A stretch of 64,000 nt of DNA from an uncultured Atopobium sp. (GTDB taxonomy: Bacteria; Actinomycetota; Coriobacteriia; Coriobacteriales; Atopobiaceae): the NCBI GenBank assembly GCA_946997485.1, contig CAMPVF010000009.1, positions 1 to 64,000 of the forward strand. The letters run 5' to 3'. The translations under genes were made by a program, and so were the position numbers. Below, piece after piece: positions 42,926 to 51,885 of the stretch. Below the pieces are notes generated by a model. It was not told the DNA's origin, made no database searches, and saw only the letters and a list, made by a program, of their open reading frames with translations. Positions within the stretch are counted from its first letter, which is position 1. Each line of letters starts with the position of its first letter.

Positions 42926-43250
42926 TCAGCTGTTTGTGTATACCAGCTGCTTGTGTATACCAGCTGCTCGTTTATAGAGCGTTTCGTTTAGAGCGTGCCG
43001 CAAAGTAACCATCAGGTTTAATGTAACTACCAGGTGGTTTTGCGTTTTTTTGCGTAAATTACCGTGCGGTTAGCACGCCGTGCACACATGCGGGTATAGT
43101 AACTATGTGGTTGGGTATGCGCACGTTATTGTGCATGGATATGTGCGTATGTGCTAGTTGCGCACGATATATGCGAGCGGCGCGCCCTGCACGTATGTTT
43201 GTTGGTGCGCGTGTGCGCACAAAAGAATTGGTACAAGTAAGGAGTAATTG
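42926..43250. other. Intergenic region with TGTGTATACCAGCTGCT repeats
   Basis: A 325-base gap before the transketolase genes. At 42929-42969 the unit TGTGTATACCAGCTGCT is found twice in tandem. No convincing gene is seen; a promoter for the transketolase pair is expected near the right end. Confidence 0.45.
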
Positions 43251-44207
43251 GTGGAAAAACAAGAGTTGAAACAGGTTGAGCTTCTTGCCACGAAGCTGCG
43301 CCGTGATGTTCTTGCCATGCTGCAAAAGCGTGGATATGGCCACGTTGGTGGATCGCTTTCTTTGGCAGATTTATATGCTGTGTTGTATACCAAGCATCTT
43401 CGCCATCGTAGCGATAACCCTACATGGGATGGTCGCGACCGTATTGTGTTGTCCAAAGGGCATGCAGGTCCGGTTATGTATTCGTGCCTTGCAGAAGAAG
43501 GTTATTTTCCTGGAGAATGGCTCTTTACGCTTAACGATGGCGGTACGCGTTTGCCGTCGCACACCGACCGCTTAAAAACACCTGGCGTTGATGCAACAAC
43601 AGGTTCGCTTGGTCAGGGAACATCGGTTGCCGCAGGTATTGCCTATGCACTGCACCTGCAGCATAAAGACAACTACACCTATCTTATTGTGGGTGATGGC
43701 GAGCTTAACGAAGGTCAGTGCTGGGAAGCGTTTGAGTTTATTGCAGCTCACCGCCTTAGTAATTGCATTGTTTTTATCGACAACAACAAAAAGCAGCTCG
43801 ATGGTAGCTGCGAAGACATTTTGTACCCGTTTGATTACACCGAAAAAATGAAGGCGTTTGGTTTTATGGCGCAATGTGTAAATGGTCAGGATGCCGAGGC
43901 ACTCGACCGTGCTATTCAGCGCGCAAAAGACAATAAAACGTCGGCGAATGCTATTGTGCTCGACACCATTAAGGGTGCCGGTATTCCATATTTTGAACAT
44001 GCCGAAATGAACCACTCAATGAAGTGGAACAACGACGAAATTAATGCTGCCACCGATGAGGCGATTGCCGGGTTTGACCAGCGCATTGCTGCTCTTGCAT
44101 ATGAGCTTAACGGACAGTCAAAGGCATGTCCATGTTCTGGTGATGATGATACACAGGCACGTGCATGCACCGCACGCATTCAATGTGATGAAGGAGGCGA
44201 TGCATAA
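43251..44207 (+). CDS. Transketolase, N-terminal subunit
   Basis: The 318-residue thiamine-pyrophosphate-binding half of a split transketolase. LSKGHAGPVMYSCLAEEGY, TGSLGQGTSVAAGIA and the TPP motif VGDGELNEGQCWEAFEF through DNN are visible. It would form an (alpha-beta)2 enzyme with the next gene product, moving two-carbon units between sugar phosphates in the pentose phosphate pathway. The Cys/Ala-rich last 30 residues are not part of the fold. GTG follows AAGGAG; a TTG one codon earlier is possible. It overlaps the next start codon by one base. Confidence 0.92.
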   Translation: MEKQELKQVELLATKLRRDVLAMLQKRGYGHVGGSLSLADLYAVLYTKHLRHRSDNPTWDGRDRIVLSKGHAGPVMYSCLAEEGYFPGEWLFTLNDGGTRLPSHTDRLKTPGVDATTGSLGQGTSVAAGIAYALHLQHKDNYTYLIVGDGELNEGQCWEAFEFIAAHRLSNCIVFIDNNKKQLDGSCEDILYPFDYTEKMKAFGFMAQCVNGQDAEALDRAIQRAKDNKTSANAIVLDTIKGAGIPYFEHAEMNHSMKWNNDEINAATDEAIAGFDQRIAALAYELNGQSKACPCSGDDDTQARACTARIQCDEGGDA

Positions 44208-45166
44208 TGGCTACCCGTGCACACGATTTTGGCGCAAAAGGTACAGCCTACCGCGACGCCGTTGTACATACCCTGCTTGAGCTTATGGAACACAACGATA
44301 AGGTGTTGTGTCTTGATGCCGACTTGGGCGGCGCAAGTGGTACTCTTGCCATTGCCAAACAACGTCCTTCTCAATTTATCGATTTGGGTATTGCCGAGCA
44401 AAACATGATGGGCATGGCTGCAGGTATGAGCTCAGAAGGCTACATTCCGTTTTGCCACACCTTTGGACCGTTTGCTACACGCCGATGCTTCGACCAAATT
44501 TTCCTTGCTGGCGGCTATTCGCACAACACAATTAATATTTGGGGCTCCGACCCTGGCTTTACCGCAGGAGCAAACGGTGGTACCCACACTACCTGGGAAG
44601 ATGTTGCGCTCATGCGTATGATTCCTCAAAGTGTAGTAGTAGATGCTGCAGACGCCGTTCAAATGGCGTGGATTCTTAAAGAATTTGCATCGCGCCCCGG
44701 TGTTAACTATGTGCGCAGTGGTCGTAAAGACGCCTATAAAATTTATGAAGAGGGCTCAACCTTTGAGCTTGGCCGCGGCACAATTTTGCGTGAGGGCACC
44801 GATGTGCTCATCGTTTCGGCAGGTCAGCTTCTTAAAGATGCTATGGACGCAGCAAACACGCTTGCAGATGAGGGTGTTTCGGTAGAGCTTATTGATATGT
44901 TTTGTATAAAACCATTCGATACCGAGCTGCTCTTATCTGAAGCCGCAGGTAAAAAGGCTGTTGTGACGTTTGAAAACCACAGCATTGAAGGCGGGCTTGG
45001 AAGCATTTGTGCAGAAACGCTCATGGAAGCGGGTGTACATGTACCCTTTAAGCGTCATGGCGTATACGAAGAGTTTGGCCAGGTAGGTACTGCATCGTGG
45101 CTGCAAGCTGCGTTCCACCTTACTAGCGACGATTTGGTACACACTGTTCACGGCTTGCTTGCGTAA
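44207..45166 (+). CDS. Transketolase, C-terminal subunit
   Basis: A 319-residue protein with the pyrimidine-binding and C-terminal domains of transketolase. LDADLGGASGTLAIA, the catalytic-Glu segment FIDLGIAEQNMMGMAAG, and FENHSIEGGLGSI are family motifs. AAGGAGG precedes the ATG, which overlaps the stop of the N-terminal subunit gene. A strong terminator follows, so the two genes form a unit of their own beside the PTS and deoC genes. Confidence 0.92.
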   Translation: MATRAHDFGAKGTAYRDAVVHTLLELMEHNDKVLCLDADLGGASGTLAIAKQRPSQFIDLGIAEQNMMGMAAGMSSEGYIPFCHTFGPFATRRCFDQIFLAGGYSHNTINIWGSDPGFTAGANGGTHTTWEDVALMRMIPQSVVVDAADAVQMAWILKEFASRPGVNYVRSGRKDAYKIYEEGSTFELGRGTILREGTDVLIVSAGQLLKDAMDAANTLADEGVSVELIDMFCIKPFDTELLLSEAAGKKAVVTFENHSIEGGLGSICAETLMEAGVHVPFKRHGVYEEFGQVGTASWLQAAFHLTSDDLVHTVHGLLA

Positions 45167-45236
45167 AGCGCTTCAAGGCGCTACTGCGCTAGCTGCGAAT
45201 TGCTCTAGCTGTGCTAGCTGCGAATTAGCATGTTGT

Positions 45237-45276
45237 AAAACCATCTACGCGCTATCTGCTCCGTAGATGGTTTTTT
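45237..45276 (+). terminator. Rho-independent terminator after the transketolase genes
   Basis: AACCATCTACG and CGTAGATGGTT form a perfect 11-base stem with a 12-base loop and are followed by six T residues. A second partial copy, ATGGATGGTTTTTT, lies just downstream. Confidence 0.92.
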
Positions 45277-45364
45277 ACTATGGATGGTTTTTTACTACAC
45301 GGTTATTACACGCGCTACCTATGCGCTACTAACACGCTACCTATGCTTTTAAAAAGGAGTTGCT

Positions 45365-46006
45365 ATGAAACCACTTTCTTCGTACATCGACCACACGAAT
45401 CTAAAGCAAAACGCTACCGCACACGACATTAAAACGCTGTGCGAAGAAGCTGCAGCTCATGGGTTTAAAACGGTTGCTATTAACAGCTACTGGACCCGCC
45501 ATGCTGCCGCGTGGCTTGCGGGCACGAATGTGGGCATAACCACGTGCATTGGCTTTCCTTTGGGGGCTTCGAGTAGCGCTGCTAAGGCGTTTGAAGCACA
45601 CCAGGCAGTGCTTGATGGTACAAGTGAAATCGACATGGTGATTAATGTGGGTGAGCTTGTAGCAGGCAATTATGATGCATGCGTAGCCGACATTAAAGCC
45701 GTGGTAGATGCTGCCGACGGCGTGCCCGTTAAAGTAATTCTTGAGTGCTGCTTGCTTGATGATGAACACATTGTTGCTGGGTGTGAGTGTGCTCTGCGCG
45801 CAGGCGCAGCGTTTGTTAAAACTTCAACGGGCTTTTCTTCTGCGGGCGCAACCGTACACGACGTGGCGCTTATGCGCAAAACAGTTGGATCGCGCTGCAA
45901 GGTTAAAGCAGCAGGCGGTATACACACTCGCGACGAAGCGCTTGCCATGATAGAGGCAGGTGCCGACCGCATTGGTGCCAGCGCTTCGATTGCAATATGC
46001 GCGTAG
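45365..46006 (+). CDS. deoC: Deoxyribose-phosphate aldolase
   Basis: A 213-residue TIM-barrel class I aldolase that splits 2-deoxyribose 5-phosphate into glyceraldehyde 3-phosphate and acetaldehyde. The Schiff-base Lys152 lies in VKTSTGFS, Lys181 in KAAGGIHT, and Asp90 in SEIDMVINVG. Length is normal for bacteria. AAAAAGGAG precedes the ATG. Placed after PTS and transketolase genes, it points to catabolism of a pentose or deoxypentose, or to nucleoside salvage together with upp and rpiB downstream. Confidence 0.94.
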   Translation: MKPLSSYIDHTNLKQNATAHDIKTLCEEAAAHGFKTVAINSYWTRHAAAWLAGTNVGITTCIGFPLGASSSAAKAFEAHQAVLDGTSEIDMVINVGELVAGNYDACVADIKAVVDAADGVPVKVILECCLLDDEHIVAGCECALRAGAAFVKTSTGFSSAGATVHDVALMRKTVGSRCKVKAAGGIHTRDEALAMIEAGADRIGASASIAICA

Positions 46007-46022
46007 CACCAACGCAAGGTGG

Positions 46023-46060
46023 TTAATTAAGCCCGCTCATTAATTAAGCCGGTTAATTAA
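46023..46060. repeat. Three TTAATTAA palindromes between convergent genes
   Basis: The eight-base palindrome TTAATTAA occurs three times in about 40 bases between the deoC stop and the lemA stop. The last copy overlaps the lemA stop codon. It may be slippage-derived. Confidence 0.5.
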
Positions 46061-46617
46061 AAGCGTACGCTTGGTGCTGTGCGTGCAGCTTCGCTTGTTA
46101 CTTCAAACCCGGTGCGTGGGGTAAATTTTGAGCCAGCCACAATGTTGCCGGGAAACGTGGTAATTGCGTTGTTGTATGTAAGCACGCAATCGTTGTAGCT
46201 CATACGCGCATAACTAATCTTGTCTTCGGTGTCAGAAAGTTCCGACTGTAGCTGCTGAAAGTTTGTATTTGCTTTAAGCTCGGGATAGCTTTCTGCTACA
46301 GCAAACAAGTGCGCAAGTGTGTTGGTGAGCATGTTTGAGGCGTCCATTTTTTCTTGCGGGGTGCGTGCTGCATTAAGCGCGCCGCGTGCTTTGGTAACTT
46401 CTTGGAGCGTGTTCGACTCGTGCGACGCATACCCTTTTACAGTTTCGACCAAATTAGGAATGAGATCGTTTCTGCGCTGGAGCTGCGTATCGATAGTTTG
46501 CCATGCGTTGTCACAACGGTTGCGTGCAGACACAATGCCGTTATACAAAGACACGTACAAACAAATAAGCGCAACAACAATAACAGCGAGCACAACAAGG
46601 TAAATGACAGGTTCCAT
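46057..46617 (-). CDS. LemA family protein
   Basis: A 186-residue protein anchored by one N-terminal helix (VIYLVVLAVIVVALICLYV) followed by the diagnostic YNGIVSARNRCDNAWQTIDT and QLQRRNDLIPNLVETVKGYA. The rest is a four-helix bundle with FNNAITTFPGN-like YNNAITTFPGN near the end. LemA proteins are widespread and their role is unclear, although genes for beta-barrel proteases or M48 peptidases often neighbour them; none is seen here. AGAAGGGA precedes the ATG. Its gene converges on deoC. Confidence 0.9.
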   Translation of the reverse strand: MEPVIYLVVLAVIVVALICLYVSLYNGIVSARNRCDNAWQTIDTQLQRRNDLIPNLVETVKGYASHESNTLQEVTKARGALNAARTPQEKMDASNMLTNTLAHLFAVAESYPELKANTNFQQLQSELSDTEDKISYARMSYNDCVLTYNNAITTFPGNIVAGSKFTPRTGFEVTSEAARTAPSVRF

Positions 46618-47056
46618 GGTGATCCCTTCTGGTAGGTTGATGGCATTAGTATACCAGGTTTTTCAAACAGAACGCATGTATGCATACGTTGCGATGAAAC
46701 ATCACGAATTACCTAGAAAACCATCAACAAAAAAATAGCTAGATGCGTGCTACGATAAGCAATTGGCATATCGCCGCAGGTTGGATGCGTGCCCTACATG
46801 CTGCCACATGCTGCCAGATGCTGCCAGATGCTGCCACCTGCTGCCAGATGCTGCCACCTGCTGCCGAGAAGTGGCGTGCTTCGAGGGAATTAACAACCCT
46901 GCATCGTAAGCATGCCGTTCATATAAATTCTGTGGACGTGCGTGCGCAGCTCTGTACAGATACAAAAACTTTGATAAACTTTATGAGCTCTAGTCCCTAG
47001 CTGTAACTAGGGAGATACCATAGCCTACTCGCCCATACGCGAAAGGAAGTCCTACC
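46618..47056. other. Divergent intergenic region between lemA and rpmE
   Basis: A 439-base region with a 10-base tandem repeat at its centre (listed separately). GATAAACTTTATGAG near 46973 may include the rpmE -10 element. No gene is seen. Confidence 0.4.
46796..46865 (+). repeat. 10-bp tandem repeat (ATGCTGCCAG/CCTGCTGCCA), about seven copies
   Basis: Units of the form ATGCTGCCAG, ATGCTGCCAC or CTGCTGCCAG follow each other at exact 10-base spacing, close to one DNA helical turn. The stretch is about 90-180 bases upstream of the likely rpmE promoter. Confidence 0.8.
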
Positions 47057-47521
47057 ATGAAGCAAGGTATCCATCCTAATTATGTGGAGTGCACCGTGCG
47101 TTGTACCTGCGGTAACACGTGGAAAACGCGCTCTACAAAACCAGAACTTACTATCGATTTATGCGATAAGTGCCACCCGTTCTACACCGGTCAGCAAAAA
47201 CTGGTAGACACCGGTGGACGCGTTCAGCGCTTCTCAAACAAATTTGGTGGCGCCGCTGCTGCACAGCTTAAAGCTGCTGAAGAGGCAAAAGCTGCACGTG
47301 CTGCAAAAGCTGCTGAAGATGCTGCTGCTAAGAAGGCTGCTGCAGAAGAAAAAGCTGCTGCAAAAGCAAAGCGTGCTGCTGAGTTTGAAAAGAAAGCCGC
47401 TGCTAAAGCTGCTAAAGAAGCCGAAGCTGCAGAGGCTGCAGAGGCAAAGGCTGCTGAAGCTGCTGAGGCTCAAGATGGCGCTGAAGCTGCTGCAGAAGAA
47501 AAAGCTGCCGACGCTCAATAG
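47057..47521 (+). CDS. rpmE: 50S ribosomal protein L31 with long Ala-rich C-terminal extension
   Basis: A 154-residue protein. Residues 1-66 are a normal zinc-type L31 (MKQGIHPNYV; Cys16-x-Cys18 and Cys36-x2-Cys39 for zinc; HPFYTGQQKLVDTGGRVQRF). Usual L31 ends here at about 70 residues. The remaining 88 residues consist almost only of Ala, Lys and Glu in helical repeats (EEKAAAKAKRAAEFEKKAAA), first basic and then acidic. The tail could interact with rRNA or a partner outside the ribosome. GAAAGGAAG precedes the ATG. A terminator follows. Confidence 0.93.
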   Translation: MKQGIHPNYVECTVRCTCGNTWKTRSTKPELTIDLCDKCHPFYTGQQKLVDTGGRVQRFSNKFGGAAAAQLKAAEEAKAARAAKAAEDAAAKKAAAEEKAAAKAKRAAEFEKKAAAKAAKEAEAAEAAEAKAAEAAEAQDGAEAAAEEKAADAQ

Positions 47522-47591
47522 CTATAAAGACGTGTGCTCACCTGCATCAACGTCTTAAATCTGTGTCTTGTTTTAAGCAAGTATGTGTATG

Positions 47592-47624
47592 AGCACCTAT
47601 GATGTAAATCGTAGGTGCTTTTTT
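47592..47624 (+). terminator. Rho-independent terminator after rpmE
   Basis: AGCACCTATGAT and ATCGTAGGTGCT pair along the stem with one mismatch around GTAA, followed by six T residues. Confidence 0.9.
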
Positions 47625-47676
47625 GTATGATTTGATGGTGTACCTTTATTTATGTACCAGTATATAAGGAGCATTC

Positions 47677-48741
47677 ATGCGCGATAAACTCGAAAAGCTC
47701 ATTGCAGCTTATGCCGAGCTCGAAAAAAAGATGGTCGATCCTGCAGTTGTTGCCGACCAAAAAGAATATACTCGCATTGCCAAAGAGCACGCTCACCAAA
47801 GTGAGCTTGTTGCCTTGGCAAAAGAATATATTGCAGCGCTTGATGACATTGAAGCCGCAAAAGAGATGCTCCATGAAGCGTCTAGCGATGAGCGCGAGAT
47901 GTTGCAAGCCGATATTGCTGCAAACGAAGAAAAACTTCCTGCCCTCGAAGACGACATTAAAATAATGCTTATACCAGGCGATCCTAACGATGAAAAAGAT
48001 ACCATCGTTGAAATTCGCGCGGCTGCAGGTGGCGACGAGGCAGCTATATTTGCTGGTGATTTGTTCAAAATGTACGAGCGTTTTGCCGACAGCAAGCACT
48101 GGAAAATTGAGGTTCTTTCTTCAAGCCCGTCTGAAGCAGGCGGTTTTAAGACCATTGAGTTTAAGATGCTTGGCGACAAAGTGTATTCGGTGATGAAATA
48201 CGAATCGGGCGTACACCGCGTGCAGCGTGTGCCAAAAACCGAAAGTCAAGGGCGCATTCAAACGTCCACAGCAACGGTTGCGGTATTGCCCGAAGCCGAC
48301 GAAATTGATGTACAAATCGATCCCACCGATTTGCGTATCGACACCTATTGCGCATCGGGCCCTGGTGGTCAGTGCGTTAACACCACCTATTCTGCCGTGC
48401 GTATTACGCACCTGCCAACCAACACCGTGGTTCAGTCGCAGGATCAGCGCTCGCAAATTCAAAATCGCGAAGTGTGTATGCAAATGCTTCGCGCACGTCT
48501 CTACGAAATGGAGCTCGAAAAACAGCAGGCAGAGCAGGGTGCTGAGCGCTTATCGCAAATTGGTCGTGGTAATCGTTCCGAAAAAATTAGAACCTACAAC
48601 CAGCCGCAAGATCGCGTAACCGATCACCGTATTGGCTTTAACTCCACGTACAACGGTGTGTTGTTGGGCGACAATCTTATTAATGTTATTGAAGCCTTGG
48701 CCGCAGCCGAGCGCGCAGAAAAACTTGCACGCGCCGTGTAA
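47677..48741 (+). CDS. prfA: Peptide chain release factor 1
   Basis: A 354-residue class I release factor. The GGQ motif that triggers peptide release is at 230-232 (SGPGGQCVN), and the RF1 stop-codon-reading PxT is Pro186-Lys-Thr188 in RVPKTESQGR, identifying RF1 (UAA/UAG) rather than RF2. Length is normal. ATAAGGAG precedes the ATG. The following gene encodes the enzyme that would methylate Gln232, the standard partnership. Confidence 0.95.
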   Translation: MRDKLEKLIAAYAELEKKMVDPAVVADQKEYTRIAKEHAHQSELVALAKEYIAALDDIEAAKEMLHEASSDEREMLQADIAANEEKLPALEDDIKIMLIPGDPNDEKDTIVEIRAAAGGDEAAIFAGDLFKMYERFADSKHWKIEVLSSSPSEAGGFKTIEFKMLGDKVYSVMKYESGVHRVQRVPKTESQGRIQTSTATVAVLPEADEIDVQIDPTDLRIDTYCASGPGGQCVNTTYSAVRITHLPTNTVVQSQDQRSQIQNREVCMQMLRARLYEMELEKQQAEQGAERLSQIGRGNRSEKIRTYNQPQDRVTDHRIGFNSTYNGVLLGDNLINVIEALAAAERAEKLARAV

Positions 48742-48771
48742 AGCCCTGGTTTTTGTTCATAGGCATGTATC

Positions 48772-50424
48772 ATGAGCACGAATACGACTACCACCACACA
48801 GCCCGCACCAGCACCTGCACAAGCACCTGCACCAGCCCCATCAACGCCATCATCCACGTGGACCATCCGTCGTATGATGACATGGACGCAGGGCTTTCTT
48901 GCTGCGCATCACGATGAGCACCCGCGCCTGTCAAGCCAGTGGCTTATTTGCGCAGCTACCAAGCTTACGCGCGTTGAGCTCTTTTTAAACTTTGATAGAG
49001 TGCTCACAAACGATGAGCTTGCGTGCATGCACAAGCTGGTTGCCGCCCGTGCTGAAGGCAAGCCCCTCCAATATATTACGGGCGAAATGGCGTTTCGTCA
49101 CATCGTGCTGCGCTGCGAGGAGCAGGTACTTATCCCGCGCCCTGAAACGGAAATGCTCGTTGAGTATGCTTTAGACAAGCTGACGGTTGTGCGCACAGCG
49201 CCGCACACGCCCGTTATCCTCGAAATAGGCACGGGGACCGGCTGCATTGCGCTTAGTATTGCAAGTGAGCTTGAGCATAGCCACGTTACCGCCACCGATT
49301 CGTCGCCCTTTGCCTGCAGCTTGGCGCAGCGTAACGCCCGCGCGCTAGGGCTTGATAACGCGGTTGATATTATTGAAACCTCATACGCTGATGGTGTATC
49401 GCCCCAGCTCAAAGGCAATGTTGATGCGCTCATTAGCAACCCGCCCTATATTCCATCGGCAGTTGTTGATACGCTTACAAGTGAGGTGCGCGATTTTGAA
49501 CCGCACGCTGCGCTTGATGGCGGTGCGGATGGTTTGCGCGTATTTCGCGGGCTGCTGGAGCTTGTGCCCACGTACGTGCGTCCCGGTGGCTTTTTTTGCG
49601 TTGAGCTGTTTGAAGACAACGTGCATGAGGCGGCGCACCTCTGTAGGCAATCAAACCTATTTTCTTCGGTAGAAGTAACCAAAGATTTAGCTGGTAGAAG
49701 TCGCTTTATTATCGCAACAACAAAAGGAGATATTACCGCTATGACCAAAGAGGAATGCGAGCGCGCAGAAGCCCGCCAAGCTAAACGTATTGCCGTTAAC
49801 CAAAATACGCCCGATCCCGCCGTTGTGAAGCGCGCCTGCGACTGCCTTGTCAACCAGGGCGTTATCATTGTTCCCACCGATTCGGTGTATGGGATTGGTT
49901 GTGCTGCAACCAAGGATAACCCCGGTCTTCGTCGAACATTTGATATTAAGCACCGCGATTACGCGCAAACGCTCCCGTGGCTTGTTGCCGATGCGACCGC
50001 CCTTGACACCTACGGAACAGAGGTTCCTACCTGGGCATATGCACTAGCGCATGAGTTTTGGCCGGGCGCACTTACCTTAGTTGTTAAGGCAAACGATAAG
50101 GTGGGTGTTGAGTATCAGCACGCAGCAACGCACACCATTGCCCTGCGCCTGCCCAACTCCGAAGTGGTTCGTGCACTTGCGCGCGGGTGTGGCTGCCCGC
50201 TTGCCATTACAAGCGCAAACACGCACGGTAGCTCAGCTGCCGTTTCGGGTGACACCATTGAGCCGCGCCTTTTGGATGAGGTTGATTTGGCTCTTGATGC
50301 AGGTAGTGCACCCATTGGCACGGCATCTACCATTGTTGATTGTACGCACGAGGAGCCCAAACTCCTGCGCGTAGGGGCAATTTCGCCCGAGGACATCTAT
50401 CGCGTGGTATCGTCTGCGCTTTAG
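48772..50424 (+). CDS. Fused PrmC-type release-factor methyltransferase and Sua5/TsaC-type protein
   Basis: A 550-residue two-domain protein. Residues 30-315 form PrmC (HemK): SAM loop EIGTGTGCIALS and catalytic NPPY at 223-226; it methylates the GGQ glutamine of release factors. Residues 324-550 form a Sua5/YrdC domain (IIVPTDSVYGIGCAATKDN, ALRLPNSEVVRAL, ITSANTHGSSA), which makes threonylcarbamoyl-AMP for the tRNA modification t6A. The first 25 residues are Pro/Ala-rich. At the junction AAAAGGAGA is followed by an in-frame ATG at 49741, so a separate Sua5 may also be made. The upstream start has only a weak site. Confidence 0.92.
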   Translation: MSTNTTTTTQPAPAPAQAPAPAPSTPSSTWTIRRMMTWTQGFLAAHHDEHPRLSSQWLICAATKLTRVELFLNFDRVLTNDELACMHKLVAARAEGKPLQYITGEMAFRHIVLRCEEQVLIPRPETEMLVEYALDKLTVVRTAPHTPVILEIGTGTGCIALSIASELEHSHVTATDSSPFACSLAQRNARALGLDNAVDIIETSYADGVSPQLKGNVDALISNPPYIPSAVVDTLTSEVRDFEPHAALDGGADGLRVFRGLLELVPTYVRPGGFFCVELFEDNVHEAAHLCRQSNLFSSVEVTKDLAGRSRFIIATTKGDITAMTKEECERAEARQAKRIAVNQNTPDPAVVKRACDCLVNQGVIIVPTDSVYGIGCAATKDNPGLRRTFDIKHRDYAQTLPWLVADATALDTYGTEVPTWAYALAHEFWPGALTLVVKANDKVGVEYQHAATHTIALRLPNSEVVRALARGCGCPLAITSANTHGSSAAVSGDTIEPRLLDEVDLALDAGSAPIGTASTIVDCTHEEPKLLRVGAISPEDIYRVVSSAL

Positions 50425-50601
50425 ATGCCTGCAGCAGTTTTATAGGTTGTGCGTAAATCAAAATATCGCCCAAAAAACTCAGTATACGTGGTAATCTATA
50501 GTGCGATTGAGGCACTATACGCACGCGCCCATGCACCTTGCGTCTGCACGGTTATGTTACCCGCAGGCACATACCACGGCGGCGTTTACGAGGGGAGATT
50601 T

Positions 50602-51063
50602 ATGAAGATAGCAATTGGTTCCGACCATGCTGGGTTTATTCAAAAACCCGATATAATTGCATGGCTAAAAGAACAAGGCCATACCGTGATAGATTGTGGT
50701 CCCAAAACAGACGATCGTTGTGATTACCCCGATTTTGCAGATAAGGTTGCTCGTTTAGTAGCGTCAAATCAAGCAGATCGAGGTATTTTAATATGTGGAA
50801 CAGGTATTGGCATGGCTCTGTGCGCCGATAAAGTTGCTGGTGTACGTGCTGCCTGCTTGCAAACGCCTCAGTTTGCGCATTTGTTCCGCGAGCACAACAA
50901 CGGCAACGTGCTCTGCCTTTCCGGGCGTTTTGTTTCCCTTGAAACCAATAAAGAAATTATTACCGAGTTTTTAACTACTGAGTTTGCAGGTGGTCGTCAT
51001 AGTGGGCGCGTCGATAAAATTATGCGCGAAGATGATGATCAGTTTTGCGGTGTTGACTGCTAA
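50602..51063 (+). CDS. rpiB: Ribose-5-phosphate isomerase B
   Basis: A 153-residue RpiB/LacAB-type isomerase converting ribulose 5-phosphate to ribose 5-phosphate. IAIGSDHAGF at the N-terminus, ICGTGIGMALCADKV with the active-site loop, and REHNNGNVLCLSGRF are typical. AGGGGAG precedes ATG 50602; the open frame reaches back to 50449 without a site. It sits before upp, so it may feed ribose phosphate into PRPP and nucleotide salvage. Confidence 0.93.
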   Translation: MKIAIGSDHAGFIQKPDIIAWLKEQGHTVIDCGPKTDDRCDYPDFADKVARLVASNQADRGILICGTGIGMALCADKVAGVRAACLQTPQFAHLFREHNNGNVLCLSGRFVSLETNKEIITEFLTTEFAGGRHSGRVDKIMREDDDQFCGVDC

Positions 51064-51243
51064 CGCTTCCGCAAAGGCGCTTACGTGCGCGTACCAGCGC
51101 GCCTGCATCTACCTGGGCGTATACCACCTATAGCGCATAATGCGCGTACGTGCATCACGCGCGCCATCGTCTTGTAACAGACGTGTACTAATAGGCAAAA
51201 AACAGCGTACAGCATGGTGCTGCACCTGACATAAGGAGGATAC

Positions 51244-51885
51244 ATGGAATTTGATACGAGTCGATTTACTGTAATTAATCACCCACTAGTTCAGCATAAG
51301 CTGCACATTTTGCGCAACAAAGACACCTCAACTAAGCAGTTCCGCGAGCTGGTAACCGAGCTTGCAATTTTTGAGGGCTACGAGGCTATGCGCGATTTTC
51401 CGCTCGAAGACGTAACGGTTGAAACGCCGCTTGAAGCTACTACCTGCAAGCGTATTGCCGGCAAAAAGGTTGCCATTATTCCTATTTTGCGTGCAGGATT
51501 GGGCATGGTAGATGGTATTTTGCAGCTCACGCCTTCCGCGCGCGTTGGTCATGTTGGCATGTATCGCGACCCCGAAACTCACGAGCCGCACCAGTATTAC
51601 TGCAAGTTCCCCGAGGATATCGAAAACCGCACCTGCCTTGTGGTTGACCCCATGCTTGCAACGGGTGGTTCACTTACTGCCGCCATTCAGTTTTTGCGCG
51701 AGGCTGGCGTAAAAGACATTCGCGCGCTTGTGCTGGTAGCTGCACCTGAGGGTATTAAAGCAACGCTCGATTTTGATAAAAACGTTCATCTGTACACGTG
51801 CGCCGTTGATCGCGAGCTTAATTCGCACGCATATATTCTTCCTGGTTTGGGTGATGCGGGCGACCGTATTTACGGCACAAAATAG
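51244..51885 (+). CDS. upp: Uracil phosphoribosyltransferase
   Basis: A 213-residue enzyme that makes UMP from uracil and PRPP. The PRPP-binding motif is VVDPMLATGGSL, PILRAGLGMVDG is the uracil-side signature, and the C-terminal LPGLGDAGDRIYGTK is diagnostic of Upp. AAGGAGG precedes the ATG. A terminator lies about 115 bases downstream, isolating it from the atp operon. Confidence 0.95.
   Translation: MEFDTSRFTVINHPLVQHKLHILRNKDTSTKQFRELVTELAIFEGYEAMRDFPLEDVTVETPLEATTCKRIAGKKVAIIPILRAGLGMVDGILQLTPSARVGHVGMYRDPETHEPHQYYCKFPEDIENRTCLVVDPMLATGGSLTAAIQFLREAGVKDIRALVLVAAPEGIKATLDFDKNVHLYTCAVDRELNSHAYILPGLGDAGDRIYGTK

Noticed and set aside
47234..47518. Ser/Phe/Cys-rich minus-strand frame antisense to rpmE
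   Set aside because: It is a translation of the complementary strand of the Ala/Lys/Glu repeats and is not an independent gene.
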